Positions 38,162 through 48,500 of a stretch of DNA of 64,000 bases are shown here, in pieces (the stretch's first letter is position 1; every line of letters begins with the position of its first letter). This stretch comes from Pseudomonas koreensis (GTDB lineage Bacteria > Pseudomonadota > Gammaproteobacteria > Pseudomonadales > Pseudomonadaceae): contig NZ_JALJWP010000001.1 of assembly GCF_024169245.1 (NCBI RefSeq), positions 4,465,501-4,529,500 on the forward strand. The letters run 5' to 3'. Below the pieces are notes generated by a model. It saw only the letters and a list, made by a program, of their open reading frames with translations, did not search any database and was not told the origin of the DNA. Both the position numbers and the translations under genes were made by a program.

Positions 38162-38226
38162 CTGTAGATCTTTTGACCTTGATCTATAAAAAGCAAAATC
38201 AAAAGATCGCAGCCTTCGGCAGCTCC
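38162..38226. repeat. degenerate inverted repeat (one arm internally deleted)
   Basis: The right part (TCAAAAGATCGCAGCCTTCG continuing to 38226) equals one arm of the 56331-56419 element. The left part reads CCTGTAG directly joined to ATCTTTTGA, as if the middle of that arm had been deleted. It lies between convergent kinase and receiver genes and may still end transcripts. Confidence 0.65.
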
Positions 38227-38232
38227 AACATA

Positions 38233-38610
38233 TCAGGCCAGCAATTTCTGAATCTGTTCCTGCAACACATCCAGATCGAAAGGTTTTTCGAGGATCGGTG
38301 CCTTGTTGGTGATCGGGCTGCCGGTCTCACGGATTTCCTGCGGGTAGCCGCTGATGAAAATCACTTTGAGGTCCGGTCGCAATTTCACCGCCGGCTCGGC
38401 AATCTGCACGCCTGAAATCCCGCCCGGCAGGCGGAAGTCGGTAATCAGCATGTCCAGGTGAGGTTTGCTGGCGAGGATCTCGAAAGCCTGCTCGCCATTT
38501 TCCGCTTGCAACACGCGATAGCCCTGCCCTGACAGGTAATCCGTCAGGACCATCAAGATAACCGGTTCGTCTTCGACGACGAGTACTACATCTTGCGCAT
38601 CTACGCTCAT
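38233..38610 (-). CDS. single-domain response regulator
   Basis: 125-aa CheY-like receiver without output domain. Acidic pocket VVEDEP (E13, D14), phospho-acceptor D58 in LITDFRLPGG, switch Thr/Ser position IFISGY and Lys in ILEKPF. The start MSVDAQDVV has AAGG six bases upstream; an in-frame ATG at 38658 would overlap the preceding gene. It is last in the minus-strand chain of kinase, CheR, CheB and hybrid kinase, and is probably a phosphorelay carrier for those kinases. Confidence 0.9.
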   Translation of the reverse strand: MSVDAQDVVLVVEDEPVILMVLTDYLSGQGYRVLQAENGEQAFEILASKPHLDMLITDFRLPGGISGVQIAEPAVKLRPDLKVIFISGYPQEIRETGSPITNKAPILEKPFDLDVLQEQIQKLLA

Positions 38611-38654
38611 GGGAAGCCTTTGTTCGGTCAATAGCTGCTGATACGACCGTGTGG

Positions 38655-39869
38655 TCACTCAGAGGTTGCGTCGGATATGCCGTTTTCCTGGATCGGCAGA
38701 CAAACGCGAAACAGGGCGCCCTCGTTGATTTCACTCTCGACGACGATGGAGCCGCCATGGGCGGCGACGATCTGCTCGGAAATGAACAGACCCAGCCCGA
38801 GCCCGGCCACCACCGTCTTGGCGGACACCCGTTCGAACTGCTGAAAAATACGCTTCTGGTTCTCGGCGCTGATGCCGATGCCATGGTCCTGGACCTCGAC
38901 GCGAGCCTCGTCCCCTTCGCGATAGACGCGCACCTGGATCGGGCTGCGACCACCGTAACGCAAGGCGTTGGTCAGCAGATTGGACACCACTTGCTCGATG
39001 CGGAACTCGTCCCAGCAACCTTCGACCGGCGCGGCCGCCTCAAAGGAAACACTGGTTTCCGCCGCTTCCATTTGCGGGGCAAAGTTGTGCAGCAGATTGC
39101 TCACCAGTTGCACCAGATCGAAACGACTCGGGCGGATCGAGAGTTTGCCGGTGCGGATCCGCGACACGTCGAGCATGTCCTCGATCAGACGAATCAGGCT
39201 TTTGATCTGTCGCTCATCGCGATCGACCATCGCCTGCATCTTGTCGAGGGTGAACGCCGAAGCGTTGTCCCGGGCCAGGTGCATCTTGCGCAACTGGGTT
39301 TCAAGAATCAGGCCATTGAGCGGTGTGCGCACTTCGTGGGCAACGATGGACATGAAGTCATCGCGCATGCGCACCGCTTGCTCGAGCTCAAGCTGGGTGC
39401 TTTGCAGTTGCTGCAGCAGCGCTTCCTGCTCGCGGCGGGCCTGCTCCAGCGCCTCGACCTGCTGCTTCATGGCTTTGCTCTGGCGATACAGATCGACGAA
39501 AACGTTGACCTTGCTCTTCACCGCGTGGATATCCAGCGGCTTGTGCAGGAAATCCACCGCACCGCTTTCGTAGCCTTTGAACGCGTAGTTCAACTCACGG
39601 CCGGCGGCGCTGACGAAGATGATCGGGATGTTCTTGGTCTTTTCGGTGCCGCGCATCAACTCGGCCAGCTCAAAACCGTTCATGCCGGGCATCTGCACAT
39701 CGAGAATGGCCATGGCGAATTCGTGTTGCAGCAGCAGCGACAGTGCTTCGTCCGCCGACAAAGCCTTGTAGACCGTGCGATCCTCGCGCTTGATCAGCGC
39801 TTCCAGCGCCAGCAGGTTTTCTGGCAGATCGTCGACGATCAACAGTTTGGCTTGGATATTACTCAGCAT
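38655..39869 (-). CDS. hybrid histidine kinase with N-terminal receiver
   Basis: 404-aa cytoplasmic protein with REC-coiled coil-HisKA-HATPase order. Receiver: D57 in AILDVQMPGMNG, Lys110 in FLHKPLD. Long coiled coil about 125-165. HisKA: H178 in SIVAHEVRTPLNG. ATPase domain: N (LLTNALRYGG), G1 (VQDHGIGIS), F (FQQFERV), G2 (GLGLGLFISEQIV). An N-terminal receiver feeding its own kinase domain is typical of proteins placed in the middle of a relay. The start MLSNIQAK overlaps the end of cheB by 7 bp; longer in-frame versions have non-coding composition. Confidence 0.9.
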   Translation of the reverse strand: MLSNIQAKLLIVDDLPENLLALEALIKREDRTVYKALSADEALSLLLQHEFAMAILDVQMPGMNGFELAELMRGTEKTKNIPIIFVSAAGRELNYAFKGYESGAVDFLHKPLDIHAVKSKVNVFVDLYRQSKAMKQQVEALEQARREQEALLQQLQSTQLELEQAVRMRDDFMSIVAHEVRTPLNGLILETQLRKMHLARDNASAFTLDKMQAMVDRDERQIKSLIRLIEDMLDVSRIRTGKLSIRPSRFDLVQLVSNLLHNFAPQMEAAETSVSFEAAAPVEGCWDEFRIEQVVSNLLTNALRYGGRSPIQVRVYREGDEARVEVQDHGIGISAENQKRIFQQFERVSAKTVVAGLGLGLFISEQIVAAHGGSIVVESEINEGALFRVCLPIQENGISDATSE

Positions 39870-40456
39870 GCGATTCGTTCCAGCTCGACTAGCAGACGGC
39901 CGATGCCGTGAATGGGTAGGACATGATCCGGCTGCAGAACGTTCAGTGCAGCCTGGGGCATGGTGGCGACTTGTGCATCCTCGGGATCTTGAACAATGGT
40001 CAGGCCGCCGCAACGCTTGACGTAAGCCAGCCCGCGCGCGCCATCGTGATTGGCGCCAGTCAGCAGCACGGCAGCGAGCGTCGGGCCGTAAACGTCGGCG
40101 GCGGACTCAAAGAGGTAATCGATTGACGGCCGCGAATGATGCACGCGGTCCTCGAGACTCAGCGACAGGCTGCGATCCGCTTCTACCGACAAGTGATAAC
40201 CGGGCGTAGCGAAATACACTGTGCCGGCTTCGATATCCTGTTTGTCTTCGGCCTCTCTTACCGACATCGCCAGACGCCGGGAAAACACTTCGGCCAGATG
40301 ACTGCGGCGCTCTTCGGGCAAATGCAGGACGATGATGATCGGCAACACATAGCCTTTGCGCAACGGCCCGAGCAGGGTCAGCAACGCCTCGACGCCGCCT
40401 GCAGAGGCGCCGATCACGACAGCCTCGATGCGAGGCAGGCTCGGAGTGTCGTTCAT
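39863..40456 (-). CDS. CheB-type protein-glutamate methylesterase domain protein
   Basis: 197-aa stand-alone CheB catalytic domain; it lacks the usual N-terminal receiver. The catalytic triad is intact by pattern: S18 (VIGASAGG), H45 (IIVLHLPEERRSHL) and D138 (LLTGANHDGA). Enzymes of this kind remove methyl groups from chemoreceptor glutamates, but no chemoreceptor gene is in the window. It overlaps cheR by 4 bp (ATGA) and the following kinase by 7 bp, so the three are translationally coupled, suggesting a non-chemotaxis signalling role. Confidence 0.92.
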   Translation of the reverse strand: MNDTPSLPRIEAVVIGASAGGVEALLTLLGPLRKGYVLPIIIVLHLPEERRSHLAEVFSRRLAMSVREAEDKQDIEAGTVYFATPGYHLSVEADRSLSLSLEDRVHHSRPSIDYLFESAADVYGPTLAAVLLTGANHDGARGLAYVKRCGGLTIVQDPEDAQVATMPQAALNVLQPDHVLPIHGIGRLLVELERIAC

Positions 40457-41286
40457 GATTTGCGGTAGATCCGTTCTTGTTTGACCAACGGCTCGAACTG
40501 GCTCGAGTAGTTGGAAAAATCCAGGGTTTCCTTGCTGCCCAGCACCAGAAAGCCGCGATGGGAAAGGGATTCATGGAACAGCCCGAACGCCCGGTCCTGA
40601 AGCTTCTTGTTGAAATAGATCAGCACGTTGCGGCAGGAGATCAACTGGGTCTCGGAGAACACGCTGTCGGTGGCCAGGCTGTGGTCGGCGAACGTCACGT
40701 TCTCGCACAGGCTCTTGTCGAAAATAGCGTAGCCATAGGCTGCGGTGTAGTAATCGGCAAACGATCGCTGTCCTCCGGCCTGCTGGTAGTTGGCGGTGTA
40801 GGCACGGACGTTTTCCATGGAAAAAATCCCTTGCTTGGCCTTCTCCAGCGAGCGCGGATTGATGTCGGTGGCATAGATGATCGTGCGGTCGAGCAGGCCT
40901 TCTTCACGCAGCAGAATCGCCATCGAGTAGACCTCCTCGCCCGTGCTGCACCCGGCAATCCAGATTTTCAGCGACGGATAGGTGCGCAGCAGCGGCACCA
41001 CTTCGTTGCGGATCGCCAGAAAGTGCGACGGATCGCGGAACATCTCGCTGACCGGGATCGTCAGCAGTTGCAGCAGTTGCATGAACGCCGTCGGGTCGTG
41101 CAGGACCTTTTCCTGCAGGGCCGAGATGGTCGCGCATTCGAACTGACTCAGCGCGTGCTGCACCCGACGCTTGATCGAAGCGCCGGAGTAGTCGCGAAAG
41201 TCATAGCTGTATTTCAGGTAAATCGCCTCGATCAACAAGCGTAATTCGATTTCGCTGTTACGTTCGGCCGGACTGCTGCGTTCCAC
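40453..41286 (-). CDS. CheR-type S-adenosylmethionine methyltransferase
   Basis: 277-aa CheR enzyme that methylates glutamates of receptors or receptor-like partners. N-terminal helical domain (YLKYSYDFRDYSGASIKRRVQHAL), SAM-binding region IWIAGCSTGEEVYSMAILL (GCSTGEE), ATDINPRSLEKAKQGIF, and ISCRNVLIYFNKKLQDRAFGLFHESLSHRGFLVLGSKE. The start is taken as the GTG at 41286, which shares one base with the stop of the upstream kinase; an in-frame GTG at 41313 would add nine residues. It overlaps cheB by 4 bp. Confidence 0.93.
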   Translation of the reverse strand: MERSSPAERNSEIELRLLIEAIYLKYSYDFRDYSGASIKRRVQHALSQFECATISALQEKVLHDPTAFMQLLQLLTIPVSEMFRDPSHFLAIRNEVVPLLRTYPSLKIWIAGCSTGEEVYSMAILLREEGLLDRTIIYATDINPRSLEKAKQGIFSMENVRAYTANYQQAGGQRSFADYYTAAYGYAIFDKSLCENVTFADHSLATDSVFSETQLISCRNVLIYFNKKLQDRAFGLFHESLSHRGFLVLGSKETLDFSNYSSQFEPLVKQERIYRKS

Positions 41287-44200
41287 TAGATGCGTTCCAT
41301 TTTCGGTAACCACACACGTATCAGCGAGAACAGACGATCCAGGTCGATGGGCTTGGCCAGGTAATCGTTGGCGCCGGCCTGCAGGCAGCGCTCCTGATCG
41401 TCCTTCATGGCCTTGGCCGTCACCGCGATGATCGGCAGCTTGCGCCAGCGCGGATCCTTGCGGATTTCCATGGTGGCTTCGAAGCCATCCATTTCCGGCA
41501 TCATCACGTCCATCAGCACCAGATCGATGTCTTCCACTTCGTGCAGTTTCTCAATCGCTTCGCGGCCATTACGGCCGATCACCACGACTGCGCCTTTGTG
41601 TTCCAGCGCGCTGGTCAGGGCGAAGATATTGCGTACATCGTCGTCCACCAGCAGCACTTTGCGACCCTCGAAGACCTTGTCGCGGCTGCGCGCGGTCTTG
41701 AGCATCTTCTGCCGTTCATGGGACAGCTGCGATTCGACTTTGTGCAGAAAGAGTGTGACCTCGTCCAGCAGTCGCTCCGGCGAGCGCGCGCCCTTGATGA
41801 TGATCGAGCGCGAATACTTGCGCAGCTCGGCCTCTTCGTCGCGGGTCAGGTTGCGGCCGGTATAGACGATGACCGGCGGGAACGAGCAGATGTCCTCGGT
41901 GGACATGCGCTTGAGCAGATCGTTGCCGAGCATGTCTGGCAGCTTGAGGTCGATGACCATGCAGTCGTAGATCGTTGTACGCAACAGTTCCAGTGCGTCC
42001 TGCGCCAGACCAACGGCGGTGATTTCGATGTCCTCGTCGCCGATCAGCCGCGCGATGCTTTCGCGTTGCAGATCGTCGTCCTCGACCAGCAGCACGCGTT
42101 TGACCTTTTGTGTCAGCTTGGCTTCCAGACGGGCGAACACGTCCTTGAGCTCTTCGCGGGTGGTCGGTTTCACTGCGTAGCCGATGGCGCCCATGTGCAT
42201 GGCCGCTTCGACACGGTCCTCGACGGAAATCACGTGCACCGGGATGTGCCGGGTTTCGGCACGCTCTTTGAGGCGTTGCAGCACGGTCAGACCGGAGTGA
42301 TCCGGCAGGCGCATGTCGAGCAGGATCGCGTCCGGCAGGAACTCACGGGCAAGGTCATAACCTTCGTCGGCGCCGTGGGCAACCAGACACATGTAACCCA
42401 ACTCATGGGCCAGGTCATACAGGATGCGGGCGAAGTTCGGCTCGTCCTCCACTACCAGAATGCAGCGAGTAGCGAATGGCGCTTTATCGCGGTCATCGGC
42501 AAAGCGCGGGATGACCGCCGGAATCGCTGATGCCACCGGTGCCGCAACGGCGACTGGCGCAGGCGCGGAAGGTGCCGGGTGAAAGGTCAGTGGCGCAGCA
42601 GGCGTATCACCGAACTCGTGATACTGGCGCGGCAACACCAACGTGAACGTACTGCCCTGCCCCGGTACGCTGTCGACACTGATCGATCCGCCCAACAGCG
42701 TCGCCAGATCTCGCGAGATCGACAGGCCAAGGCCGGTGCCGCCGTATTTGCGGTTGGTGGTGCCATCCGCCTGGCGAAACGCCTCGAAAATACTTTCCTG
42801 CTGGTCGGCGGCGATGCCGATCCCGGAATCCTTGACGATGAAGGCGATGTGATCGTCCGGCTGCGCGGTGATGGTCAGGCTGACGGCGCCGTGCTCGGTA
42901 AACTTGATCGCGTTGGAAAGCAGGTTTTTGATGACCTGCTCAAGACGCTGGCGATCGGTGAAGAGCACGCCGGGGGCGTCCGGCTGCACCTCAACGCTGA
43001 ACGCCAGATGCTTGTCCGCCGCCAGCGGTTCGAACATTGAACGCAACCCGTCGACCAGCCGCTCGACGCGGGTGTTTTCCGCGATCACTTCGAGCTTGCC
43101 GGCTTCGACCTTGGAAATGTCGAGAATATCGTTGATGAGATTCAACAGATCGTTACCCGCCGAGTAGATCGACTCGGCGAATTTGACCTGTTCCGTCGAC
43201 AGATTCTGCTGCGGGTTTTCCGCCAGCAGTTTGGCCAGAATCAGTGAACTGTTCAGCGGCGTGCGCAGTTCATGTGACATGTTGGCAAGGAACTCGGACT
43301 TGTACTTGCTCGAGCGCTGCAATTCCTCTGCGCGCTCTTCGAGCTGAATCTGCGCCTGATTCAGCTCGGTATTTTTCCTGTCCATCGCATCGCGCTGTTC
43401 GGCCAGCTGCTCATTGGTCTGCTCCAGCTCCACCTGCTGGGTTTCCAGATGCGCCTGAGATTCCTTGAGAATCCGCGACTGCTCCTCCAGCTCTTCGTTG
43501 GCGGTTTTCAGCTCTTCCTGCTGCACTTGCAGTTCTTCGTTGAGCTGCTGGGTTTCGGCGAGCACTTCCTGCAAACGCTGGCGATAACGCGCCGCTTCGA
43601 TGGACGTGCCAATGTTGCCGGCGATCAACTCCAACAACTCGATGTCGCGCTCGGACAGGGGCCGCAGGAAACCCAGTTCAATCACGCCATTGACCCGGTC
43701 ATCATCACTGGTCGGTACCACCAGCACACTGTGCGGCAGGCCTGCGCCGAGACCGGAGCTGACTTTGAAGTAATCGGCCGGAACCGAATCGAGACGAATC
43801 AGCCGCGCCTGCTCTGCGACTTGGCCGACGATGCCTTCGCCGCTGTAAATCGTCTGATTCAGCTCTTCCTGCTCGCGTGAAAAGCCATAAGTCGCCACGC
43901 GCTTGAGACCACCATGTTCCTCGCGCACATAAAGCGCAGCGACGGCAGTGCCCAGGTATTGCGCGCAGAACTGCAGAATGTTGCGCCCCAGCAGGTTCAG
44001 CGTCAGTTGCCCCAGAACCTGCTCGGCCAGTTGTGTCTGACCGTTGCGCAGCCAGGCCTGCTTCTCCAGACGCTCGGCGCTGGCCTGTTGCGCGGCCAGA
44101 TTGGCGCTGTAATTGGTTGACAGATTGAGCAGATCACGCCGACCGATATACGCCAGCAAACCGCTGATACCAACGATGAAGATCAGGTACAGCGTGATGC

Positions 44201-44759
44201 TCCAGATCGTGGTGCGGCGTACGTCTTCGTTGCGCGTGGCGCGCAGCACTTGCTCGGTCTCGATGACGTCTTCGAACTGCTTGCGGATTTCATCGGTCAG
44301 GCGCTTGCCCCGCCCGGCCTTGACCGCGCCGCGATAATCGCCGCTGCTGCGCTGCAGATCGATCATCGACTGCGCGTAGTTGGCCCACTCCACCTGCAAC
44401 GCCTGCAAACGACGCAGGCGATCGGTCTGCACCGGGTTGTCGGCGGTCAGCTCCAGCAATGTATTCAATGCCACAGCGATGCGCGGCTTGGCGGTTTCAT
44501 ACGGGTCGAGAAAATGCTCGTCACCGCTGAGCAGATAACCGCGCATGCCGGTTTCCAGGTCGACGGTGAGTTTCACCGCCTCATTGGCGTTATTGATCAC
44601 CCGGTCGGTGTGCTCGACCCATTGGATGACCGACAGCAAATAAGTGATCAGCGAGACGAAGAACACGGCGCTGAGCACGCCGACGCCCAGCGGCAGACTG
44701 ACGTTGCGACTCAGGAGTTTACGAAACCGTTGTTCATCAACCGAGGACGGAGAGGACAT
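41286..44759 (-). CDS. large hybrid histidine kinase with CHASE3, GAF and three receivers
   Basis: 1157-aa membrane sensor. A membrane span at about 20-42 (LGVGVLSAVFFVSLITYLLSV) and one at about 185-203 (IWSITLYLIFIVGISGLLAYI) flank a CHASE3-like periplasmic domain (ANEAVKLTVDLETGMRGYLLSGDEHFLDPY). Then come a GAF domain (about 260-400), a long coiled coil (about 405-480), HisKA with H496 in ANMSHELRTPLNSS, and an ATPase domain (NLLSNAIKF, KDSGIGI, FEAFRQADGTTNRKYGGTGLGLSI). Three receivers follow, with D815 (LLDMRLPDHSG), D937 (VIDLKLPDMLG) and D1084 (LMDVMMPEMDG). The start follows AAGG. It heads the CheR-CheB-kinase-receiver chain. Confidence 0.93.
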   Translation of the reverse strand: MSSPSSVDEQRFRKLLSRNVSLPLGVGVLSAVFFVSLITYLLSVIQWVEHTDRVINNANEAVKLTVDLETGMRGYLLSGDEHFLDPYETAKPRIAVALNTLLELTADNPVQTDRLRRLQALQVEWANYAQSMIDLQRSSGDYRGAVKAGRGKRLTDEIRKQFEDVIETEQVLRATRNEDVRRTTIWSITLYLIFIVGISGLLAYIGRRDLLNLSTNYSANLAAQQASAERLEKQAWLRNGQTQLAEQVLGQLTLNLLGRNILQFCAQYLGTAVAALYVREEHGGLKRVATYGFSREQEELNQTIYSGEGIVGQVAEQARLIRLDSVPADYFKVSSGLGAGLPHSVLVVPTSDDDRVNGVIELGFLRPLSERDIELLELIAGNIGTSIEAARYRQRLQEVLAETQQLNEELQVQQEELKTANEELEEQSRILKESQAHLETQQVELEQTNEQLAEQRDAMDRKNTELNQAQIQLEERAEELQRSSKYKSEFLANMSHELRTPLNSSLILAKLLAENPQQNLSTEQVKFAESIYSAGNDLLNLINDILDISKVEAGKLEVIAENTRVERLVDGLRSMFEPLAADKHLAFSVEVQPDAPGVLFTDRQRLEQVIKNLLSNAIKFTEHGAVSLTITAQPDDHIAFIVKDSGIGIAADQQESIFEAFRQADGTTNRKYGGTGLGLSISRDLATLLGGSISVDSVPGQGSTFTLVLPRQYHEFGDTPAAPLTFHPAPSAPAPVAVAAPVASAIPAVIPRFADDRDKAPFATRCILVVEDEPNFARILYDLAHELGYMCLVAHGADEGYDLAREFLPDAILLDMRLPDHSGLTVLQRLKERAETRHIPVHVISVEDRVEAAMHMGAIGYAVKPTTREELKDVFARLEAKLTQKVKRVLLVEDDDLQRESIARLIGDEDIEITAVGLAQDALELLRTTIYDCMVIDLKLPDMLGNDLLKRMSTEDICSFPPVIVYTGRNLTRDEEAELRKYSRSIIIKGARSPERLLDEVTLFLHKVESQLSHERQKMLKTARSRDKVFEGRKVLLVDDDVRNIFALTSALEHKGAVVVIGRNGREAIEKLHEVEDIDLVLMDVMMPEMDGFEATMEIRKDPRWRKLPIIAVTAKAMKDDQERCLQAGANDYLAKPIDLDRLFSLIRVWLPKMERI

Positions 44760-45023
44760 GGGGCAGCCTTGTCGAACTGTTGAAAACCCGAGAGTTTGCC
44801 CCAAAACCCCGGCATGGATCCATTTTTCTCACACAAATGATGGCATTTTCCTACGCACGCCTGCGCATCGGACGACGCCAACGGTTATCCTTGCGCACCG
44901 CATCGGCCTGTTCTTTTTTGTGTCAGGCCGGGAACTTGTGGCTGTGCGCCACTTACTCATGCAAGAGTCCGGTAATTTCTATCGTCCGGTATCCCCCCGA
45001 TTTCATTTTTTGAGAGTCCCGCC

Positions 45024-45407
45024 ATGTCTGCCAATGCCTCCACTATCCTTGTCGTAGAAGATGACGCCATCGTGCGCATGCTTATTGTGGATGTGCTGGA
45101 GGAGCTGGAATACGCTGTGTTGGAGGCTGAAGACGGCGACAAGGCCCTTGAGATTCTCGCAGCCCCTGATCAGCCGATCGATTTGATGATGACCGACCAC
45201 GGCCTGCCTGGCATGGATGGTCGCGAACTCGCTAATCGGGCCCGTGAGCTACGCCCTTCTTTACCCATCCTTTTTGCCAGCGGTTATGCCGAGAATATTG
45301 ACGTGCCCGCCGACATGCATGTCATCGGCAAGCCATTTTCTATCGATCAACTTCGCGACAAAGTAAAAGCCATAATTGCTAACAATCCATCACCCATAAA
45401 AAGTTAA
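45024..45407 (+). CDS. single-domain response regulator
   Basis: 127-aa CheY-like receiver (acidic pair in VVEDDA, D58 in MMTDHGLPGMDG, Lys in VIGKPF). It resembles the receiver at 38233-38610 and the C-terminal receiver of the KaiC-linked kinase more than a chemotaxis CheY. It is divergent from the large kinase across a 264-bp region and so likely serves the same phosphorelay. The start has GAGAG seven bases upstream. Confidence 0.9.
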   Translation: MSANASTILVVEDDAIVRMLIVDVLEELEYAVLEAEDGDKALEILAAPDQPIDLMMTDHGLPGMDGRELANRARELRPSLPILFASGYAENIDVPADMHVIGKPFSIDQLRDKVKAIIANNPSPIKS

Positions 45408-45542
45408 AGACCCTCTTCCAGCCTCGATACAAAAATAATAACTTTCGAGCAATTGAAAAACTCACTCACACATACCCTGTTGATCACCGCCCATTTAGAA
45501 AAGAGGATAAGCCTAACTTACAAACCAACAGCAAGTGAACAC

Positions 45543-48500
45543 ATGAACATCGAACGCTCAAACTCTTCGACCCAACGCAACTTATCCAAACTCCCATATG
45601 CCCTCGGCCTCCAGCACGATCACACCCCGAGTGATAATCGCGAGCGAGAAGAAGCCATTTATAAACTCAGACAGCTCGCAAAGGATTACGCCCCTTCGCA
45701 AACCATTACTTTGGTCGGTGCGAAACTTTCTCTGGAGCCGGGATCGTCCTTGGAAGATGCCCTGCTCCCAGGCATGCAACTACTGCAAAAGATGTCCGAA
45801 CAGGCCTCCTTCAGAAAGATGCTGGGCGCATTACAATTGTCCGAACGCTCTGTCTTCGAGGTAACGGCTGAAGGGGAAATGAATGCAGTAAGCTGGAACA
45901 ACAGCATTGGCCTGGCAAACGCTTTCGTTCTTGCGCCGGATTTGAAAGAAGACCTGCAGACACTGATTGAAATGGCCGAGTTGACCGGTGGCAAGATTTC
46001 CAACACCGATCAGATTGATTTAGCGCAATGGCTGAAATTCCATGGCTATTTGATTCCGCGCAACGCCGCAGAAACTTCCCGCCTGGTGGCATTCATGGCT
46101 GCCACGCCCGATCCGGGTCCGGTGTTTGGTAACTACCGGGAAATGATCAAGGCCGGCGAAGGCAACACAGCCACGCTGTCCGCCGCTCAACGCGGTGAGC
46201 TTCGCAAACTGATTGTCAGCTACCTGAAAGGTCAGTCCTTACTGGAACATTTGTCGGAACGTATCAAGGGCGAAGGGTCAGTACCGTTCAAACGCTCCGA
46301 AGCCGAGAGCGTCATTGACCAACTGGTCTCCAGCCCGATCGCCGCTCATTGGGCGGACGCTTTCGTTCGAGATCTGGGATGGTATGGTGCGCAGCCGGAT
46401 CAGTCCCTGTCGGCAACGGCACGCAAACAGATAATCCTGACCTCCCTGTTGCTCGATCTTCATCCGCAAGTCGGTGACCACGAGCCACGCAATCACGTGG
46501 CCGGCTTCGATTTATATGCGGCCGAGCATCTGGAAAAATCCTTCGCAGAGATTCAAACCAGGTTCGAAAGTCACCTCATCGCACATCATCGTGTGAGCCA
46601 ACGCAATGTCGCACTGGCCGCTCATCTGTTACTGGCAGAGCCCGCGCCAGAGTTTCTGGTCAAAGATCTGCCTGCCACGCTGTTACTGGGCACGCCGCAG
46701 TGCGTCGAACACTGCAGAGTTGTGACGGTGCATGAAATCATCGCGCCAGGTTCGACCCGCTCGATGACTTATGTGCAACTGCAACAACTTTCGACACTGC
46801 AACCGGCAACTGAATCGCGCAAGAAACTCGACGCGCTGGCAGCAGTAGATCCTGTAATCGATTGGGCAGTGCTGAATAAAATCGTCTCGCCTGCAGATGT
46901 CGAGAAGTCAGTCCCTGAGGCACTGAAAGTCGCCACGCAAGCCTATGTGCAGCATGCCAGAACCCTTGCCGCCAACGCTGAAACGTTGACGCGCCCATTG
47001 CCGACGCGCAAAAGCGTTGCACTGGAGATTCTCAAGCAGGTGGCGAAGGGTTGCACTTATCTTGAAAAAGACGTACTGCGACAAGTACGCAATACTCCGC
47101 TGGAGGATGCTTATGGTTCGCTGCGTCTATCACCCGTTGAACTGCACATGTCCAACGATCTTGCGACCGGCGACTGGGACCTGAAAAAAGGAGAAAGTAT
47201 TTATCAAGCCTTTCCCGGCCTGCTGCGTAAGCTGGTTTCTCCAGACGCTGAATTTCATCGTCAATTCAATCAGGCCTATGTCGTGCACATGCAGGCCATG
47301 CATACGCATCTGAAACAGGCCTTCTCTTTCCTGCCACTGCCTGACCGCTCTCGTTTGCTCAAAGGCAAGGTGACGATGTTCACCGTGAGACCTTCGGTCG
47401 CGAAACTCCAGACGATCACGAACTTGCCCGCGAATCCCATCGCCTCGGTAATTGACTCGATCGTCAAGACGAATGGGCGCAAACCCACCGAAAGTCACAA
47501 AGAAATAGACCAAGCCAAGGGCCGCTACGGAGTGGTGATCTATTGCGAGTTTGAAGGCCGGGGTTCGTGTTACGAGTTATTCACTTTGCAGGGCGTCTGT
47601 CGTGAAAACACTGAACTGGCAGCGCTTATCCAGCATAACAAGCTATCCGAGACCGTGGTTCGTCCGGCTGGGGTGAACTACTCTGCGCCTGCTCCAGTAC
47701 ATCAATTACCTACCGATATCGAATGCTACACCCATGGTGTAACGCCCGGCCTCTCCAATGTCAGCGCGGGTGTAATCGACAAAATCGGTGAGTTGTCCGC
47801 TGCCCCGCCGGCGCAGGTCAATGGGTATTATCAAAGTTTCTACTCGACGGAGTTCGATCGCCTGGTGGACTTCGTACTCAAGCACCGGCCTGTAGCGACT
47901 TACGATGAGTTGGTCAAAGAGTGCTGGGGCCAGACCCGGCTTGAAGCCCTGCGGATCAAACGGGACCAGGATCTGGACACCTTCCTCAACGTTGTCGTGC
48001 CGTTCAAATCCTGCATCGAAGATCTGACTTCCGATGATGTAGAACGACAAATACAGGGAGGTGCGGCGTGCACCCTGGAAGCGGCAATGACCGTTCTGTT
48101 AGTGGTCGGTGCGATTGCGAAAGTTGCCAGCCTGGTTGCCTCGAGCATGAGTGCTGCCACGAAGGCCGGCAAAATCGCTTCGACAGGCATTGGACTGGTC
48201 AGCAGCCTGTTCAACCCCCTGGATGGGGCAACCGATGTGCTGATCAAAGGTGCGAAATTTGCGCGTAAAGGCTGGCACAGCGGTGTGGCTGCACTTGAAG
48301 GCGCCCTTCACGGTGCCCGCAAATGGACTGCAAAACCGTCCTACCACGTACTCTCCGCGGCGATCGATACAGACCCCATCCGCTTGGGCTCCCGGCAATA
48401 TGCGCAAAACGCCACCGACCTGTTCCAGGTATGGGGCATACGCCGCACTGATGAGTGGTACGCGGTGAATCGGTTGGGTGAACCGTGGGGACCCCGGTTG

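Noticed and set aside
45453..45542. TTG start at 45453 adding 30 residues to the large toxin-like protein
   Set aside because: No ribosome-binding site precedes it, and the ATG at 45543 begins the more protein-like part; the choice remains uncertain because the RBS at 45543 is also weak.
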